A program made the translations under genes and the position numbers. Shown piece after piece: positions 21,507-33,015 of a stretch of DNA of 64,000 nucleotides (the first letter of the stretch is position 1; each line of letters opens with the position of its first letter). The notes beneath the pieces were generated by a model that was not told where the DNA came from, ran no database searches, and saw nothing but the letters and a program-made list of their open reading frames with translations. Origin of the DNA: Saccharum officinarum (taxonomy: Eukaryota; Streptophyta; Magnoliopsida; Poales; Poaceae); assembly GCA_020631735.1 (NCBI GenBank), contig CM036188.1:11822214-11886213 (forward strand). Reading direction: 5' to 3'.

Positions 21507-21584
21507 ACTGTAAGGGCGGCTCAATCACCAGCCACCCTTACAGTAAAATGGTCCTGGCTCTTACTGTGTCCTTTTGAGGTAGTG

Positions 21585-21937
21585 GTGTGTTGTTGCTGCA
21601 CGTTCGCTCATGGGAGGCGTTCCTCCCATACTGAATATAGGACGTGGATGTCTCCCACAACCATGCTATGTAAGGAGGATGTTGTGACCCCATGCTTGGG
21701 GGTAGGTGGAATATTGCTCTACAGTGCTACTACAGTAGTTGCATAGTGTTTCAATAGCTCACATGGCAGACAACTAGGTTTTTTTAGCAACACAGAAAGA
21801 CAACTAGGTAGCACCCCACATTGAAACGGTCGGTTTGCTCTGACTTGGTTATGTGGACAGGAGGTGTCGGAGAGATGGGGAGTTGTTTTAGTATTATGGT
21901 TTCCATATGCCCCAGAATCATGCCGTACTTGGGCTAA
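21585..21937. other. Right flank of the CACTA element (contig A)
   Basis: No gene. Probably repeat debris continuous in style with the left flank (9,696-10,042), into which the CACTA element inserted. Confidence 0.35.
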
Positions 21938-22145
21938 CACTACGGGCCAAAGAACAGGGCCAAGCATGGCACTAGCCTGGCCGTGCCTTAGCAGGCCACA
22001 TGCCTCATGTAAGGTTCAACTCTATAACTATTAGGACTAGGCCGGGCGGCACTACGGGCCAAAGAACAGGGCCAAGCATGGCACTAGCCTGGCCGTGCCT
22101 TAGCAGGCCACGTGCCTTATGTAATATAACTATTAGGACTAGGCC
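21938..22145. repeat. Two-unit direct tandem repeat (contig A)
   Basis: The unit beginning CACTACGGGCCAAAGAACAG and ending near GGACTAGGCCGG occurs at 21,938-22,049 and again at 22,050-22,145. The second unit is 16 bases shorter through a deletion of AGGTTCAACTC-like sequence. The same two units lie at 45,611-45,818. Confidence 0.9.
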
Positions 22146-23286
22146 GGACAAAAAATATCGAGAACCAAAAATTGAACCAAATATACCGAGAATTGAACCG
22201 AAAATACCAAAACCGAAGTTTGCGCTACCTTTGTTCAGTTCCTAATTCCTAGGAACCAAATTTATATCGGTAAATTTGGTTCTTTACATCTGTAAATCAA
22301 ATTTCCCGAACATATCTAGAAGCCTAATATAGATACAACCTAATCCACCTGAATCTTAGACTCTGTCCTTCGGAACACAAACCCCAGTCCCCCTCAGCCC
22401 TCACGGCCACTACCTCATGGCAACCTCACCATTGGCTAGATACGTTGACTTTCTATTCAAAAAATTAGTGGATCCACCGGAACCGGGCTGCATGGCCGCC
22501 CGCCACCACTAGATGTCAGCTGCAGCAGGCCGCAGGCGACTGCTCTTTCCTTCCCTGCCCTGCCGCCACCTGCTCTCCCTCCTTCGGAGACAACGGCTAC
22601 TTCCATTGTTATTATCTATGAAATTATGTCGAAATTCTGTCGAAATTGGCTTTTGAACTTGCTATTAGATGCCTCTATAATCTTTTTGGTGTTTTTTTAG
22701 TAAATACCGAAACCGAACAACAAATTCCAAAACTGAATTTTCTCGGTACCGATTTTTAAAAGAAACCGATTGGTACATGCTTTTCGAGGAACCGAATTTC
22801 TGTGGGAATAGAAAAAAAAAACTGAACCGATCGGTTTGGAAATACCTAATGCCGAGGCCTACTCAACTGTGGGTGTTGTTCCCGACAGTTAATTATGGTG
22901 AGCAGTGGATGTTTGCACGCAGCTGCATGGCAATGGGAAGAAGACGGAATAAGAGTCAAGAAAGACACGTTAGTTGTTGACTTGTGGCATGGAAGCGGTG
23001 CAAGTAGACTCCGTAAGTTGATAATGTCCGTGAACTTTACTATTAATTAACTGCATGTCACTTGTAGTAGCAGTGGTTCTCTCCAATCTCAACAAGCGCG
23101 TTAGATTTTGCCAAAAAAAAAAAACAAGCGCGTTAGGTATTTACTCTGTTGAACGGGTCATCATCTGGATTGTTTATGGCGCGCGCATGTAGTAGTGGGC
23201 GGCTACTCAATTGTAAAGGGGTATGGCCCATGAAAGTGTTGTTCAGCCTAGACATTGAAGTGGCTAAATGAGCGGAGGGAGATAGT
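22146..23286. other. Upstream region of the lectin receptor kinase (contig A)
   Basis: First half rich in degenerate ACCGAA/AACCGA motifs (22,146-22,300 and 22,690-22,850), a repeat type common in grass intergenic DNA. No gene is supported. A tiny poly(A) insertion with target duplication (23,092-23,136) and a TATA-like element (23,288-23,295) are listed separately. Confidence 0.45.
23092..23136. mobile_element. Micro-retroposon footprint upstream of the kinase gene (contig A)
   Basis: A perfect 13-base direct repeat ACAAGCGCGTTAG at 23,092-23,104 and 23,124-23,136 encloses a 19-base insert, ATTTTGCC plus an A-run. A poly(A) tail flanked by a target-site duplication is the signature of target-primed reverse transcription (LINE or SINE), here extremely 5'-truncated. 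Confidence 0.65.
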
Positions 23287-23287
23287 A

Positions 23288-23295
23288 TTATAAAG
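23288..23295 (+). promoter_or_regulatory. Candidate TATA box of the lectin receptor kinase (contig A)
   Basis: TTATAAAG lies 48-55 bases before the ATG at 23,344, leaving room for a short leader. Position and sequence fit a plant core promoter. The identical element in contig B is at 46,961-46,968. Confidence 0.5.
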
Positions 23296-23343
23296 CAAGC
23301 TAAGCAGTGCAGTGAGCAACGCAAGTAGTCTTGTTGCATTGCT

Positions 23344-24706
23344 ATGGCCTTCCTGCAGACCGATACGCTTCCGCTACGACCAAGCTGCGTCCCAGCTTGT
23401 TCTTCCAGCACGATCCTGCTCCTCCTCATATGCTTCCTTGTAGTACTCGGTCGTTGCTCTGGCAGTGGCTCCGATGACCAGAATTATTTCGAACCCTACA
23501 CCCTGAGCTCTCCATTCAATCAGACGGATGGCGGCCTCCTTTTCCTCGCCCATCCAAATACTACCATAAGTAAGGTGTCAGGTGGCCTGGGATCTTACAT
23601 CAGAGGTAACGATTCCCATAATCTGTCATTCAACTTGTCCGACAACGGCTGGTTCTTCATCCCTCAGCCCATCTTGCTATGGAAATACACGTATGGCGAT
23701 GACGGGGTGACCTTCCATGAGGCATCGTTCAACATCAACTTCGGTATGAGAATATACCAGCCGGAGAACCAGACAAAGAGCACCCTGGTGTTCGCCGTCC
23801 AACCTTCACTCGATGATTATATAGGGTATCCCATGTCCATGTCTTCTCCACCGATCGGGACCTCCAGCCACACGTCGTCATCGTCGTCCAGCAGCGGCAC
23901 TGTGGCCGGCAGCCGTGTCTCTGCTCAGACCACCACCGTTTACGGGACAGTGCTTGATCCCCGTAACGCTAGCTTGGTACAGATTGACATAGAGTCGCCA
24001 GGCACTGGCAATTCTTCCTCCGTGCTGGGGACCAGGTACACCGTGTGGATTGATTACGACCACGTCGAGCACGTCATGTCAGTCTCCGTCTATGCTACCC
24101 AAGGAACACCGAGCACGGCCACTGCCAACGGGGTCCTCAAACTCAGCAGCATCATGCCACAGTCTGCATCCTTGGGCTTCTATTCCACCATGGGGCAACT
24201 CTTGCAGCTTGACGCATGGAGCCTGACGGCCGAAAGGCTCCCCTATTCATACTCCTATCCTTTGAGCTCAAACTCACCGGCGAAGCCCAAGGGGAACAAT
24301 GGCTACACCATCATATCCTCGGTCCTTGGATCTGCGGCAGCTGTTGCCATCACTGCCGCCGTTGTATACGTCTACTTCAACTCCAAGTACAGGAGGTGGA
24401 AGAAGGAGCAGGACAAGCTCGCCAAAACCATGCAGCGTCTCCCTGGGGTGCCAACCCAGGTCGACTACGCCGACATCAGAAAGGCCACCAAGAACTTCCA
24501 CGCCACCATGAAGCTCGGCAAGGGCGGATTTGGGCCGTGTACCGATGCACGCTTCCGGCTGCTTCCTTGAGAACGGGGCGAGGGATGCAGGTCGCCGTCA
24601 AGAAGTTCACGCGGGATGTTGAGGACCGACGCTACGACGACTTCCTGGCGGAGGTCAGCATCATCAACCGTCTACGCCACAAGAACATAGTCCCACTCGT
24701 CGGTGA
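23344..24706 (+). pseudogene. L-type lectin receptor kinase exon 1, frameshifted copy (contig A)
   Basis: Same exon as 47,017-48,370. It has a signal peptide, legume-lectin domain, transmembrane helix and the start of the kinase. One G is missing in the glycine-rich loop (contig B GATTTGGGGCC, here GATTTGGGCC near 24,530), so the frame leaves KLGKGGFG and stops at 24,568-24,570. The correct frame resumes in another register (VAVKKFTRD) to the splice donor GTGAGT at 24,707. A second difference is a 6-bp duplication (PMSMSS versus PMSS). No exon 2 follows before the contig ends. It is either a sequencing or allelic defect of the same gene, or a true broken paralogue. Confidence 0.85.
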
Positions 24707-25270
24707 GTAACTAGTCACACTCTGTGCTCTCTCCCCTTTCTTCCTTTTCCATGTGGACAACGTTATACTATTTGTTTTTCTTATTAATGGCGCTTAAACG
24801 GTCTAGTGCTCCTTTATCATTTTCATTGTTTAGTACAAAGTAGTCTAATGACACTTTAATTAACGAGCAGCCAGACGAGACTAGACGACGACTGACTAAA
24901 TGTTTTGTCTGTACCAGCAAATATATAGTTTAATACTTAAATAGCTAAAGCATGCTATACTTTTCAATAAAAAACTAAGGAACAACTTCTAGTGGTACAA
25001 ATATAATTAATGTGACTTTAGTCTTCCACTCTGTCGTCAGACATATCCATTAACATGCATAATTCCGCTTGCCATGGCCTAGAGATGGTCGTTTAGACGT
25101 CTAGATAGGCATCTACAGGCATTTTGGTCACGTCTAATGGTGCCATTTACACGATTTTTATTACCATTGTTTACCATTGGATTAATTACGCCATGCTACT
25201 CCATTAATTAGAGATTGGTACTTATACATAGTTTAGCCACCGTACAAGGGAACAAACAAGAAATAATTTT
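24707..25270. other. Start of the lectin-kinase intron (contig A)
   Basis: Begins with a consensus donor GTGAGT. AT-rich, no gene and no recognisable element before the MITE at 25,271. Confidence 0.6.
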
Positions 25271-25601
25271 GGTAAAAAGTCTAATTAACCCTCTCAACTA
25301 TTGTTGGCTGTCTAGTTCACCCACGCCACTCTTCTAAAAAAACCAGTTATTGTGCCCTTTAAACTATTGAAAACCGTATAAATAACCCCTAAGGCGGTTT
25401 TGAAGCTGGTTTATCTAACGTGGCATATTAAAAGTCTACTTAACCCCTAACATATATCAAGGGTTCACTACATAATCCCCTCAACTATAAAACATGATAT
25501 TGTATCCCTTAAAGTATCTAATAATATTCAAATGATCCCCCTAATGGTCTTGTAGGGTCATTTTGACACCGCATAGTTTGGGGGTTATGTAGACTTTTTC
25601 C
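25271..25601. mobile_element. MITE with Mutator-like features (contig A)
   Basis: 331 bp with about 30-base inverted ends (left GGTAAAAAGTCTAATTAACC; right end complement GGAAAAAGTCTACATAACC). Flanking 9-mers AATAATTTT and ATTGATTTT agree at 7 of 9 positions, consistent with an old 9-bp Mutator-type target duplication. The interior contains recurring AACCCCT/CCCTCAACTAT motifs. It is non-coding and sits in the kinase intron. Confidence 0.6.
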
Positions 25602-27734
25602 ATTGATTTTGCAAGCTATTCTAGGTGTCGGTTTTTCATATGGCTGACTAGTAAATTTGTATTCACATGTTCTATTTAGAATGGCTTAGCACCGGTTCGA
25701 CTCAGGATTTATACTGGTTTAGGTAGAAACCGTATGTCCAATCGGTGATTGTGATTGTGTTCCTGACCCAAGCACCCAATTTTGTACTAGGGGTTACAAA
25801 TGGGTGTAATTGTTGAGAGGTTCTAAGATTACCGAGAGTCGAACACGGAGCTTGTCGAAGAAATCTCCATGGAGCAAAAGCTTCAAAGACGAAGGAATGG
25901 AGCCCCTACTGCCCCTTGTATAGCTGAAGGGGCAGGGTTACACAGAGGGAAAAAGAGAGGGAGGGGGCCTTTGGGAGAGTGCTTTGAAAGTGTGGCAAGA
26001 CATTCAGTCTTCACTACAATCGGCATCCTTCCATAGTCATGGAGAACGTCATGGGAGCAGCTAACTATGGGTGGCCACGACCACACCGGAGTTGATAGAA
26101 GTAGAATAGGTTCCTCACAGTAGTCGATCTGGCCTGTCTCATCTTGTTGTTTTGCATAGGTTCACCGCAAGTCTAGATGTGTCATGCCCTAAACAATTGT
26201 GCCTTGGAACATCCATGGTATGGGGTGTGGGTGCCTGCATTGTGATGACTTTGCACCTCATCATTTTGGTTCGTGGGAGAAGAAAATCATACCCTATTCG
26301 TCTGTGTCCCCACATGGTAGGGCCTTGCATGGCCCCACGTGACATGAGTGTTCTTAAGGGCCAAACAAGCCCTCTGACTCCGGGGTCAGAGGTGAGTTGC
26401 TTTTGTTTCCTTTCCTTGGTTGACTATTAGGTCGAGTAGCCTTGACCCACTCGGGAACTTCCCAGTGATGGTGGGCCGAGTTTCTTGAGCAGGGAGACGG
26501 TGAACCTGTTGTGCTCTTCTTTCCATCCTACGTCCAAGTTTTGTTCTAGATAGGGAGCGCCGGACTAGGTGGTCAGCCCCAGGCCTTCGTATGGAACCAC
26601 AAGCACTCGTCTTTGTGGATAATAGCCCCCAAGACTGCTCTTTCTGCTTGAGTGCTATCTAGCGGAGGCTTAGAGGAGGCTATTGCTAATCTTCTTGGTT
26701 GATGGGGGTACCCTAGGTACAAGTACTCATCGGCTGCCCTTGAGATTTAACGTAATCTAGGGAATCATGTAGTGGTTTTATGGCAGTTAGAGTGCCTTCA
26801 ACCCTTTGGTCATTGGTCCTATCCTAACACAGCAGGCGTGTGAGCACGCCCGTGGTTGGTTGCCCATGATCCTTCAAGCGATTTGGGGAATAGGTTGGAG
26901 GCTATAGTCTTCTTCTCGCCCCTTACACCGCTCTGCGAGGTATGTAAGTCCACCAGGCCTCTGATGGAGTTCGTAGGTCACGCAGTTCTTCATGATGATT
27001 CTATTTGCACCGTGAAGTGGGAAAGCTTAAGGCGGTCATCATGTTACCTAGCTCTTGGGTTCACCCCTAGGCATTCTTGGGATTCATCAGTGAGCCCACA
27101 TAGGGAATGACTTAGTCCATTGGGTGGGCACTGACCGTCGAATATGCTATCTGGCACCTCTATCAGACCCAATGACCTATTAGATTTGGAGAAATAAATT
27201 CGTTTCTTGCTTTCATCATACTATTGGGAATCGGTCCATTTTGGTGGTTCCTTAGATCTAGCTGATAGGATCGAGGAGGTCGACTAAAGGGAGGTGAATA
27301 GTCATTTCTACTGATCCGCACACCCCTTTGTCAGATTCGTCGGGAAGCTAGTAAAGAACAAGGTCTTGGTGGAGGTCCATCACATGGCATAGCACCTCTG
27401 TGTCTATGTCTTCCTCGTCGATGACCAAATCAGCAGCATCCCACCGATGCTTGGGCGCCGAATCCACACGCTCCTTTGCTGAATCCACAAAGGCAGTGGC
27501 ACGCCATGAGATAAGGGGTAGAGTCACAGCCTTGTGGCTGACACGGAGGGAACTCAAGTGCAGATCCATGTGGGAGAGAGATCCCTGCGGGGGAGAGAAA
27601 ACACCAAGAGGAAGGGAGAGGGAGATTGCCAATGAGACTCAGGACTTTGGGCGAGTGTTGATTGGGGAGAGAGTTAGGCTTTGTGATCGGAACAGAATGC
27701 CTAAAGTTTTGTTAGGTGGACCCTCAACAAATAA
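25602..27734. other. Unclassified repeat-like DNA in the intron (contig A)
   Basis: Contains stretches typical of LTR-retrotransposon termini (GGGGGTACCCTAGGTACAAGTA near 26,705; GACTCAGGATTTATACTGG near 25,700), but no matching LTR pair or polyprotein is visible. Short open frames (e.g. 27,400-27,783) lack recognisable domains. Treated as degenerate retroelement DNA. Confidence 0.4.
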
Positions 27735-28213
27735 TATGGCATTCAACTTGTCTGACAATAGTTGTTCTTCATCCCCTCAATGATCTTTTTATGGAAATAC
27801 ACGTATAGCGATGAAGGGGTGAGCTTCCATGATTCATCGTTCAACATCAACTTCAATTTCACTCTACCAGCTGGAGAACCTGCAGGCCAATAGTAGCCTG
27901 TTGTTCGCCGTCCACCCTTCACTTGATGATTATATAGGATATCCCATTCCCATATTGTCCGACCACACATGATCTTCATCCAGCAGCATTGTGGCAATCA
28001 ACCATGTCTCTGCTCAGATCATTGCCATTTATGGGACAAGTTGTTTGACCCCCATAATGCTAGCATGGTACAGACTGACATAGGTTTGCTAGGCAATTCT
28101 TCTTCTTCCTCTATGGGGAGCAGGTACAGCGTGTGGACCGATCACGTCCACATCGAGCACGTCATGTCAGCCTCCATCCATGCTACCCAAGGAACACCGA
28201 GCGCAGCCACAAC
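27735..28213 (+). pseudogene. Decayed second legume-lectin domain (contig A)
   Basis: Plus-strand sequence aligns through several frames with residues about 94-257 of the lectin domain in the upstream exon: FNLSDN, WKYTY-DEGVSFHDSSFNIN, LFAVHPSLDDYIGYP, RYSVWTDHVHIEHVMSASIHATQGTPSAAT. It has early stops (TGA at about 27,781), frameshifts and no signal peptide or kinase. It is a relic of a tandem lectin-kinase paralogue. Confidence 0.85.
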
Positions 28214-29033
28214 TTTTACCTCTAGAATACCAAGTTTGACTATATACACATGTGGTTGTATCACTACTACAAATAAGCTTTTTAGAGATTAATTTTTAAT
28301 CCCAAGAGAAGCCTATGATCCAACTCCCTAAAGTACCAAGTTTGATCGGTTGTGTGAGTGAGCTAGCGAGGGTGTGGAGGCGGATGCGTTGGTGGTAGTG
28401 ATAACTGATATCATGACGAAGCAGTGTGGTGTAGGGAAGGTTGCGGGTTGCTAATGCAAGGGAAGGGAGAGGGAGAAAAATAATGGTGGGTGCAAAGTAG
28501 GGTGAGTCAGCATGTGTGTGAAGTTGTGGAGTTGACAAGCCGGCCCGACATGAGCCAGATGATTTGATGTTCTAGTGTTTGAGCAGTAGGGACTGCTTGA
28601 TACCGTTGCTAGCTCTCCTTGCTTAGCTGACACAAACAACATGAAACTTACCCATCCAGGAGCGCCAAATTGGCTCTCTCACACTAGCAAGAAAAATCTG
28701 AACAACACAGAAATTGAGGTGTCCTTTGCCAGCTCATTAAACAATCTATTTGCTGCAAATCCTTACTAGGCAAGGCTATATAGTACTAAGCAAAGGTACC
28801 AAGAAACCCCGAAATGTGGCTAGCTTGTGCAGTACATGCCATGAATGACTCTAGCAGGTGCACTACTTAGCAGGGAAATGAGAAGGGAAGGGGATAAAGG
28901 CGATGATTACACCTAGGAATGAGAAGATGTGGAGAAAGGTTCCTAGGGGCATGAGCAGTGTCTAGGTATTCATGAGGGCTTGTCACATGGCGCATGCTTG
29001 TTGCAATTCTTGGGACGAGAGGAGATGGGTGAT
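28214..29033. other. Intron sequence, no gene recognised (contig A)
   Basis: A CACTACTACAAATAAGC motif at 28,262 resembles a CACTA 5' terminus, and TACCAAGTTTGA occurs on both sides of it (28,229 and 28,334), but no partner terminus was found. Otherwise non-coding. Confidence 0.4.
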
Positions 29034-29261
29034 TGTCGACGATATATCACTAATAATCCACCGAGGGGTATACCCATGATGGTAGATTTATGTGGTGAGG
29101 TGCGCGTGATCAAGAACTAGATGGTAATAGAGACACAAGACACAAAATTTATATAGGTTCTGGCTGTCAAGACGACGTAAAACCCAACGTCCTGTGCTCT
29201 GTTGGTTTGTATTGATAAGATTGATCCCAGGCTAAGCCCAGGATTTGTATCTGGATGTCGA
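29034..29261 (-). mobile_element. Gypsy-like LTR fragment, minus orientation (contig A)
   Basis: Complementary to the LTR-like block at 60,042-60,436: the minus strand here reads GTCGACATCCAGATACAAATC and onward, ending in TCGACA. It is cut at 29,261 by the copia LTR, with the target site GTCGA at 29,257-29,261. Confidence 0.7.
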
Positions 29262-30510
29262 TGTTAGAATATTAGGCAATTTCCATGTCATTTTAATTCC
29301 ACAAATTAACGTTATGATGATGACATATAAAAGATTATTAACCATTGAAATCATGATATCAAACATATCCATAACAATATGGAACATGTGATCAATTATC
29401 ATGTGAAGCATGTGATTATTAAAAACATGAAAGGAAGATATATGAAGCATAACAGTAAGACAAGACATATATCTCATAACAGCGATAAACATGAGACAAC
29501 ATGTGAAATGACATGACTGAACTACTGAAACATATAGACAACAGCGTATAAAACAACTTGACTAAATCAACGAAACAAGCAGGCATGGCATATATCTTAT
29601 AGCATAAACAGATACAAGATATAAACAGAAACGATATGACTGAACATATGAAACAGACTCATAGCCGCGTTTGAAACAACATGAATATATAACTGAAACA
29701 AGCATGATCTAGAAAGTGTAAAACAGCAGGGAGATGAACCGATCATACCCTCCCATGCGCTCTGAGGATCCCGATCCTTGTCCAACCTCAACTGTCATGT
29801 CGTAGAGGATAAAGATGATGTCTCCGCTGGGAAGAAGAAGTCTGCCCGTGTAAGGAAGAGCAGCGTGGTGTTCGGGAAGACGACGATGAACAACAGCAGT
29901 GATTTGGGCAGTCACGAAGACGCTCCCCAAAAACGTAATTGCCTATCCCTCATGCAAGGTCTCAAACGGCAAGGGTTTCGGAGGCACATGCCCTCTCGCT
30001 CCTCTGTGCACGCGGAGTTGCGAGATGGGGATTCCTCTGTTGTGGCTGAAAATGTGATTCTGTTCTCTCTCGTGTACCAAAGGGACATGGCTCTCTCCTT
30101 TCTATACGACTCGAAGAGGAAGGAGGAGAGCAAAGGTCTCCCGGCTGGCTATTCAGGGGACGAGCATATCAAGAGTTTGACTCCTAGTTGAAACTCTCGC
30201 AGTTAGTGAGTGCTAAAAATTAACACCACGCCCGCCCGCTCGCCGCCTGCCTTGCTTCCTGCCTGCCTACCTCGCCTCGCCACGCCACGCCCACGGCCCA
30301 GCCGTCAGCGGCGGCGGCGCGCGCGCGCGTGGCACGCCTTTGTCCGTTTCTTAACTTCTCAATTTAAGTAGAATAACTCCCACCATATAAGTCAAGCCAA
30401 GAACCCTTGGGATTCCAATCCGGTACAACTAATATTGTCCACAATTACACACCATAGAGTTTATTGATTTATTAAACTTAGATGGGCCTAGTGACATAAT
30501 AAATCCAACA
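29262..30510 (-). mobile_element. Copia LTR (contig A copy of the 3' LTR)
   Basis: 1,249 bp from TGTTAGAATATTAGG to AAATCCAACA, identical in layout to 52,930-54,178. Bounded on the left by GTCGA, the target duplication of the element. Contains a very GC-rich stretch with GCGCGCGCGCG near 30,317. Open frames inside (29,778-30,191) are not genes. Confidence 0.9.
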
Positions 30511-31218
30511 ATCCCCACCAAACTCTAGGGTTTGGAACAATGAAGTATCAGATTCACAATTCTTTGATATACCAATGTTTCGATGAAGACTGTTAAGTTG
30601 AACATCCAACTAGAACAAGAGTTTCACTCATTCACAACTGAACAATGGACTAAGCCTTGAATTAACAATTTTGTGCGAGATGAGATTCGCTCAAGTCCTT
30701 TGCTGATACTAGGCTGCAAAAAGCATCCCCGCTATTTGAAGCATATAAGTCACACTTCAGTGCCTTTCATGAGTATTTAGGGATTACCCAAGTCCCATAG
30801 ACTGTGACCAGCAGTCTGACTCATATAGGTGTACTCCTCCAAAGATGTTCTATAGGACAACATCTCATCTTTATAAGACTCTTGGAATACATTAAGGAAA
30901 ATACCATCCTGCCTTACAGATAGGAAAGATGTGCATAAGAAATGAGTCAAGAAAGGGATCTTTCCTCTCAATCTACTCCTAGCTTGTTTCACCACTCTAC
31001 TTCACGGGATCTCCGATCACATAGAGCAGGTTACCACTATAGTAGATTTCATGTGGGTCTCATACCCATTTCTCAGATTATTCGACGTGTGGACATAATC
31101 CACCGTTATAACTCCGGAGGTTTTCAGCTTTCTGATAGATTTTAATCTTCTCTTAACATGCTTGTAGACTTCACGTTGTTCCTAGAACTTTTGACCTTTG
31201 TAATCATAGTCTGGTTGT
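30511..31218 (-). mobile_element. Copia internal region, truncated by the assembly gap (contig A)
   Basis: Next to the LTR the minus strand has the polypurine tract GTTTGGTGGGGAT, then 3' untranslated DNA and, close to the gap, the end of the pol frame (NQTMITKVKSSRNNVKST). The contig breaks here, so the rest of the element is missing; the full element is in contig B. Confidence 0.85.
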
Positions 31219-31318
31219 NNNNNNNNNNNNNNNNNNNNNNNNNNNNNNNNNNNNNNNNNNNNNNNNNNNNNNNNNNNNNNNNNNNNNNNNNNNNNNNNNN
31301 NNNNNNNNNNNNNNNNNN
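31219..31318. other. Assembly gap, exactly 100 N
   Basis: A run of 100 N, the conventional placeholder for a scaffold gap of unknown size. Sequence left of it is copia pol; sequence right of it is the 3' end of the DUF1668 pseudogene already seen at 7,661. Confidence 0.99.
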
Positions 31319-31574
31319 GCGGCGGCAGCGAGTTCTGCCTTGTAACAGTGCGTCTCCGTCAAGCCCGGCAAAGGCAATGCTGATGATAAGAACCTCGAGG
31401 AGCCCCAGCCCAGTCGCTGCTACCGTTATCGTCTGACGACCTTTTCTCTCAGCTATGATGACAATGGAGACCTGACGACTGGCGAGACTTCCTGGGTGCA
31501 ATGCTACGAGATGCCTAGGGAAACCACTCAGAGGTTCATCAATCTCGGCGATCCCCGTGGCATTTTGGCTGTAA
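31319..31574 (+). pseudogene. DUF1668 pseudogene, 3' end only (contig B)
   Basis: Corresponds to 7,661-7,914 and carries the LTTFSLSYDDNGDL segment. Two small insertions (after CTTGT and in GATCCCCG) shift the frame relative to contig A. The 5' part would lie in the gap. Confidence 0.75.
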
Positions 31575-32082
31575 AATGCTTGAATCATGCATGTCGGTGA
31601 GGATGAGGAGTAACTACGTTTAATTTTCAATCAGTTAGGATTCTTGCCCTTTCTATATGTTTAAATAATGTGGTTTCAGTTAATGTATTGACTTCCTATA
31701 TGTTTCAGTCATGGCATTTTCCAGGTAATGTGCTTCACTCTGATTCAACACATACAGTAGCAAAGCTTACGCTGCAAATAAGTATTAACTAGCAAATGTG
31801 TCCGTATCAAAATTGTCAGCATTCCTTGTCCGGCGAGGTGCCTGGCTTAATTGTTGGGCGAGAAGAAGTAGAAGTGTGGTTTAGTTTTTACATAAGTTGT
31901 TCTGTTCTCTCTCTTCATACTTAAGCCTGCCAACACAGATATTACACACCCATTCTGGGCCTAAGACACGCACGCTTCGAGCACTCTTCCTCTCGCTCTT
32001 CCTGGCCTTGCTTGTGGACCGCCCGGGTGAGGAATGCTGACACAAATGTTTTGAAAGCGGAAACAGGAATGCTACATAACTA
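31575..32082. other. 3' flank of the DUF1668 pseudogene (contig B)
   Basis: Counterpart of 7,915-8,425, non-coding, with many single-base length differences. Confidence 0.5.
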
Positions 32083-32221
32083 CTTCCTCAATTCCAAATT
32101 ATAAGTCGTTTTAACTTTTCTAGATGCATTGATTTTTCATTGCATCTAGACATAAATATATCTAAGTGCATATAAAAAATCTAAAAAAGTTAAAACGCCT
32201 TATAATTTGTAGTCGAGGCAG
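32083..32221. mobile_element. Stowaway-type MITE 1 (contig B)
   Basis: 139 bp, same ends and TA flanks as 8,426-8,564. Confidence 0.85.
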
Positions 32222-32520
32222 TATTTATGTTTTCCCCTTTTTTATGAAATTTGAGAGTTGACTGCTGTGGTTGAGCTTTAGCGTGCTTGACCTACCATGG
32301 TCGATCATAAAAAAAAAGGGGAGGCGGCGGGTACCGGTGGGTGGGTAGGGGTGGACGGTGAAAAAATGAACGCGAGGCGTCCGCAAGAGACAAACGCGTT
32401 GTAATATAAAAAGTTTCTGACTAGTTCCACTTGTCACATTAAGGTGGGACAAGAATTATGGTGGTTCGGAAATATCAGGGTGAGATATTATTTTCAATTC
32501 CTTTGCTCTTTTATAGTGTG

Positions 32521-32574
32521 ATAGAATAGAATAGAATAGAATAGAATAGAATAGAATAGAATAGATAGATAGAT
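32521..32574. repeat. (ATAGA)n microsatellite (contig B)
   Basis: Counterpart of 8,864-8,918 with one fewer ATAGA unit and an extra GATA unit at the end. Confidence 0.9.
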
Positions 32575-32701
32575 ACTCGGCATTAAACTAACAAATGCAT
32601 ACGCTTCCTATTACATGAAAAACTATAAGATGTTTTAGGTTTGTCCCAAATTAAACAAATTTAAGTGGTATAAAACCTAGCTACATTTCTAAAACCAAAT
32701 A

Positions 32702-32957
32702 CTCTCTTCGTCCCAAAATAGATTTCATTCTTACTTTTCGAGAAGCCAAAAACTTTTAACTTTGAACAAATATATATAAAAATATTAATATTTATAATAC
32801 ATAATTAGTATCATTAGGTAGATCATTGAATATACTTTCATAATAAACTTATTTGGATATATAAATGTTGCACACATTTTCTACAAACCTAGTTAAATTG
32901 AGAAAGTTTGACCTATGCACGCATCTCATAATGACTTCTATTTTGAGACAGAGGGAG
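32702..32957. mobile_element. Stowaway-type MITE 2 (contig B)
   Basis: 256 bp with TA flanks and CTCCCTC-type ends, counterpart of 9,046-9,301. Confidence 0.9.
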
Positions 32958-33015
32958 TAAGCATTATGTAAAAAATATATACATTGGTGGATTTAATTAA
33001 TCTAAGTTGGTGTTA

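Larger units (their letters stand above)
10043..21584 (-). mobile_element. CACTA (En/Spm) transposon, 11.5 kb, contig A
   Basis: The left end reads CACTACTGCAG...CATAGTAAGGGCGGCT; the complement of the right end reads CACTACCTCAA...CACAGTAAGAGCC. Both CACTA termini are therefore present with imperfect inverted repeats. Subterminal GGGCGGCT hairpins lie at the left and a shorter set at the right (about 21,507-21,545). The flanking 3-mers are ATG and GTG, so the target duplication is not clean. Internal genes read on the minus strand: a truncated TNP2-type transposase near the right end, and a Transposase_24-like/C48 peptidase gene near the left end. Between them lie long tandem repeats and fragments resembling host genes. 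It cannot make a complete transposase and would depend on another element. Confidence 0.9.
7661..31218. repeat. Large near-identical repeat, copy 1 (right end of contig A)
   Basis: The whole stretch reappears at 31,319-54,887 in the same order and orientation: DUF1668 3' end, three MITEs, CACTA element, lectin-kinase exon 1, MULE-type MITE, lectin relic, LTR fragment and the copia LTR with the same GTCGA target site. Differences are scattered substitutions, microsatellite lengths, a 564-bp deletion and repeat-unit copy numbers. The copy ends exactly at the N gap, inside the copia element. This is most simply the end of a contig overlapping the next one. Confidence 0.95.

Noticed and set aside
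29778..30191. 137-codon plus-strand frame starting MSNLNCHVVEDKDD, present three times
   Set aside because: Lies within the copia LTR each time and varies with it; no protein family recognised.
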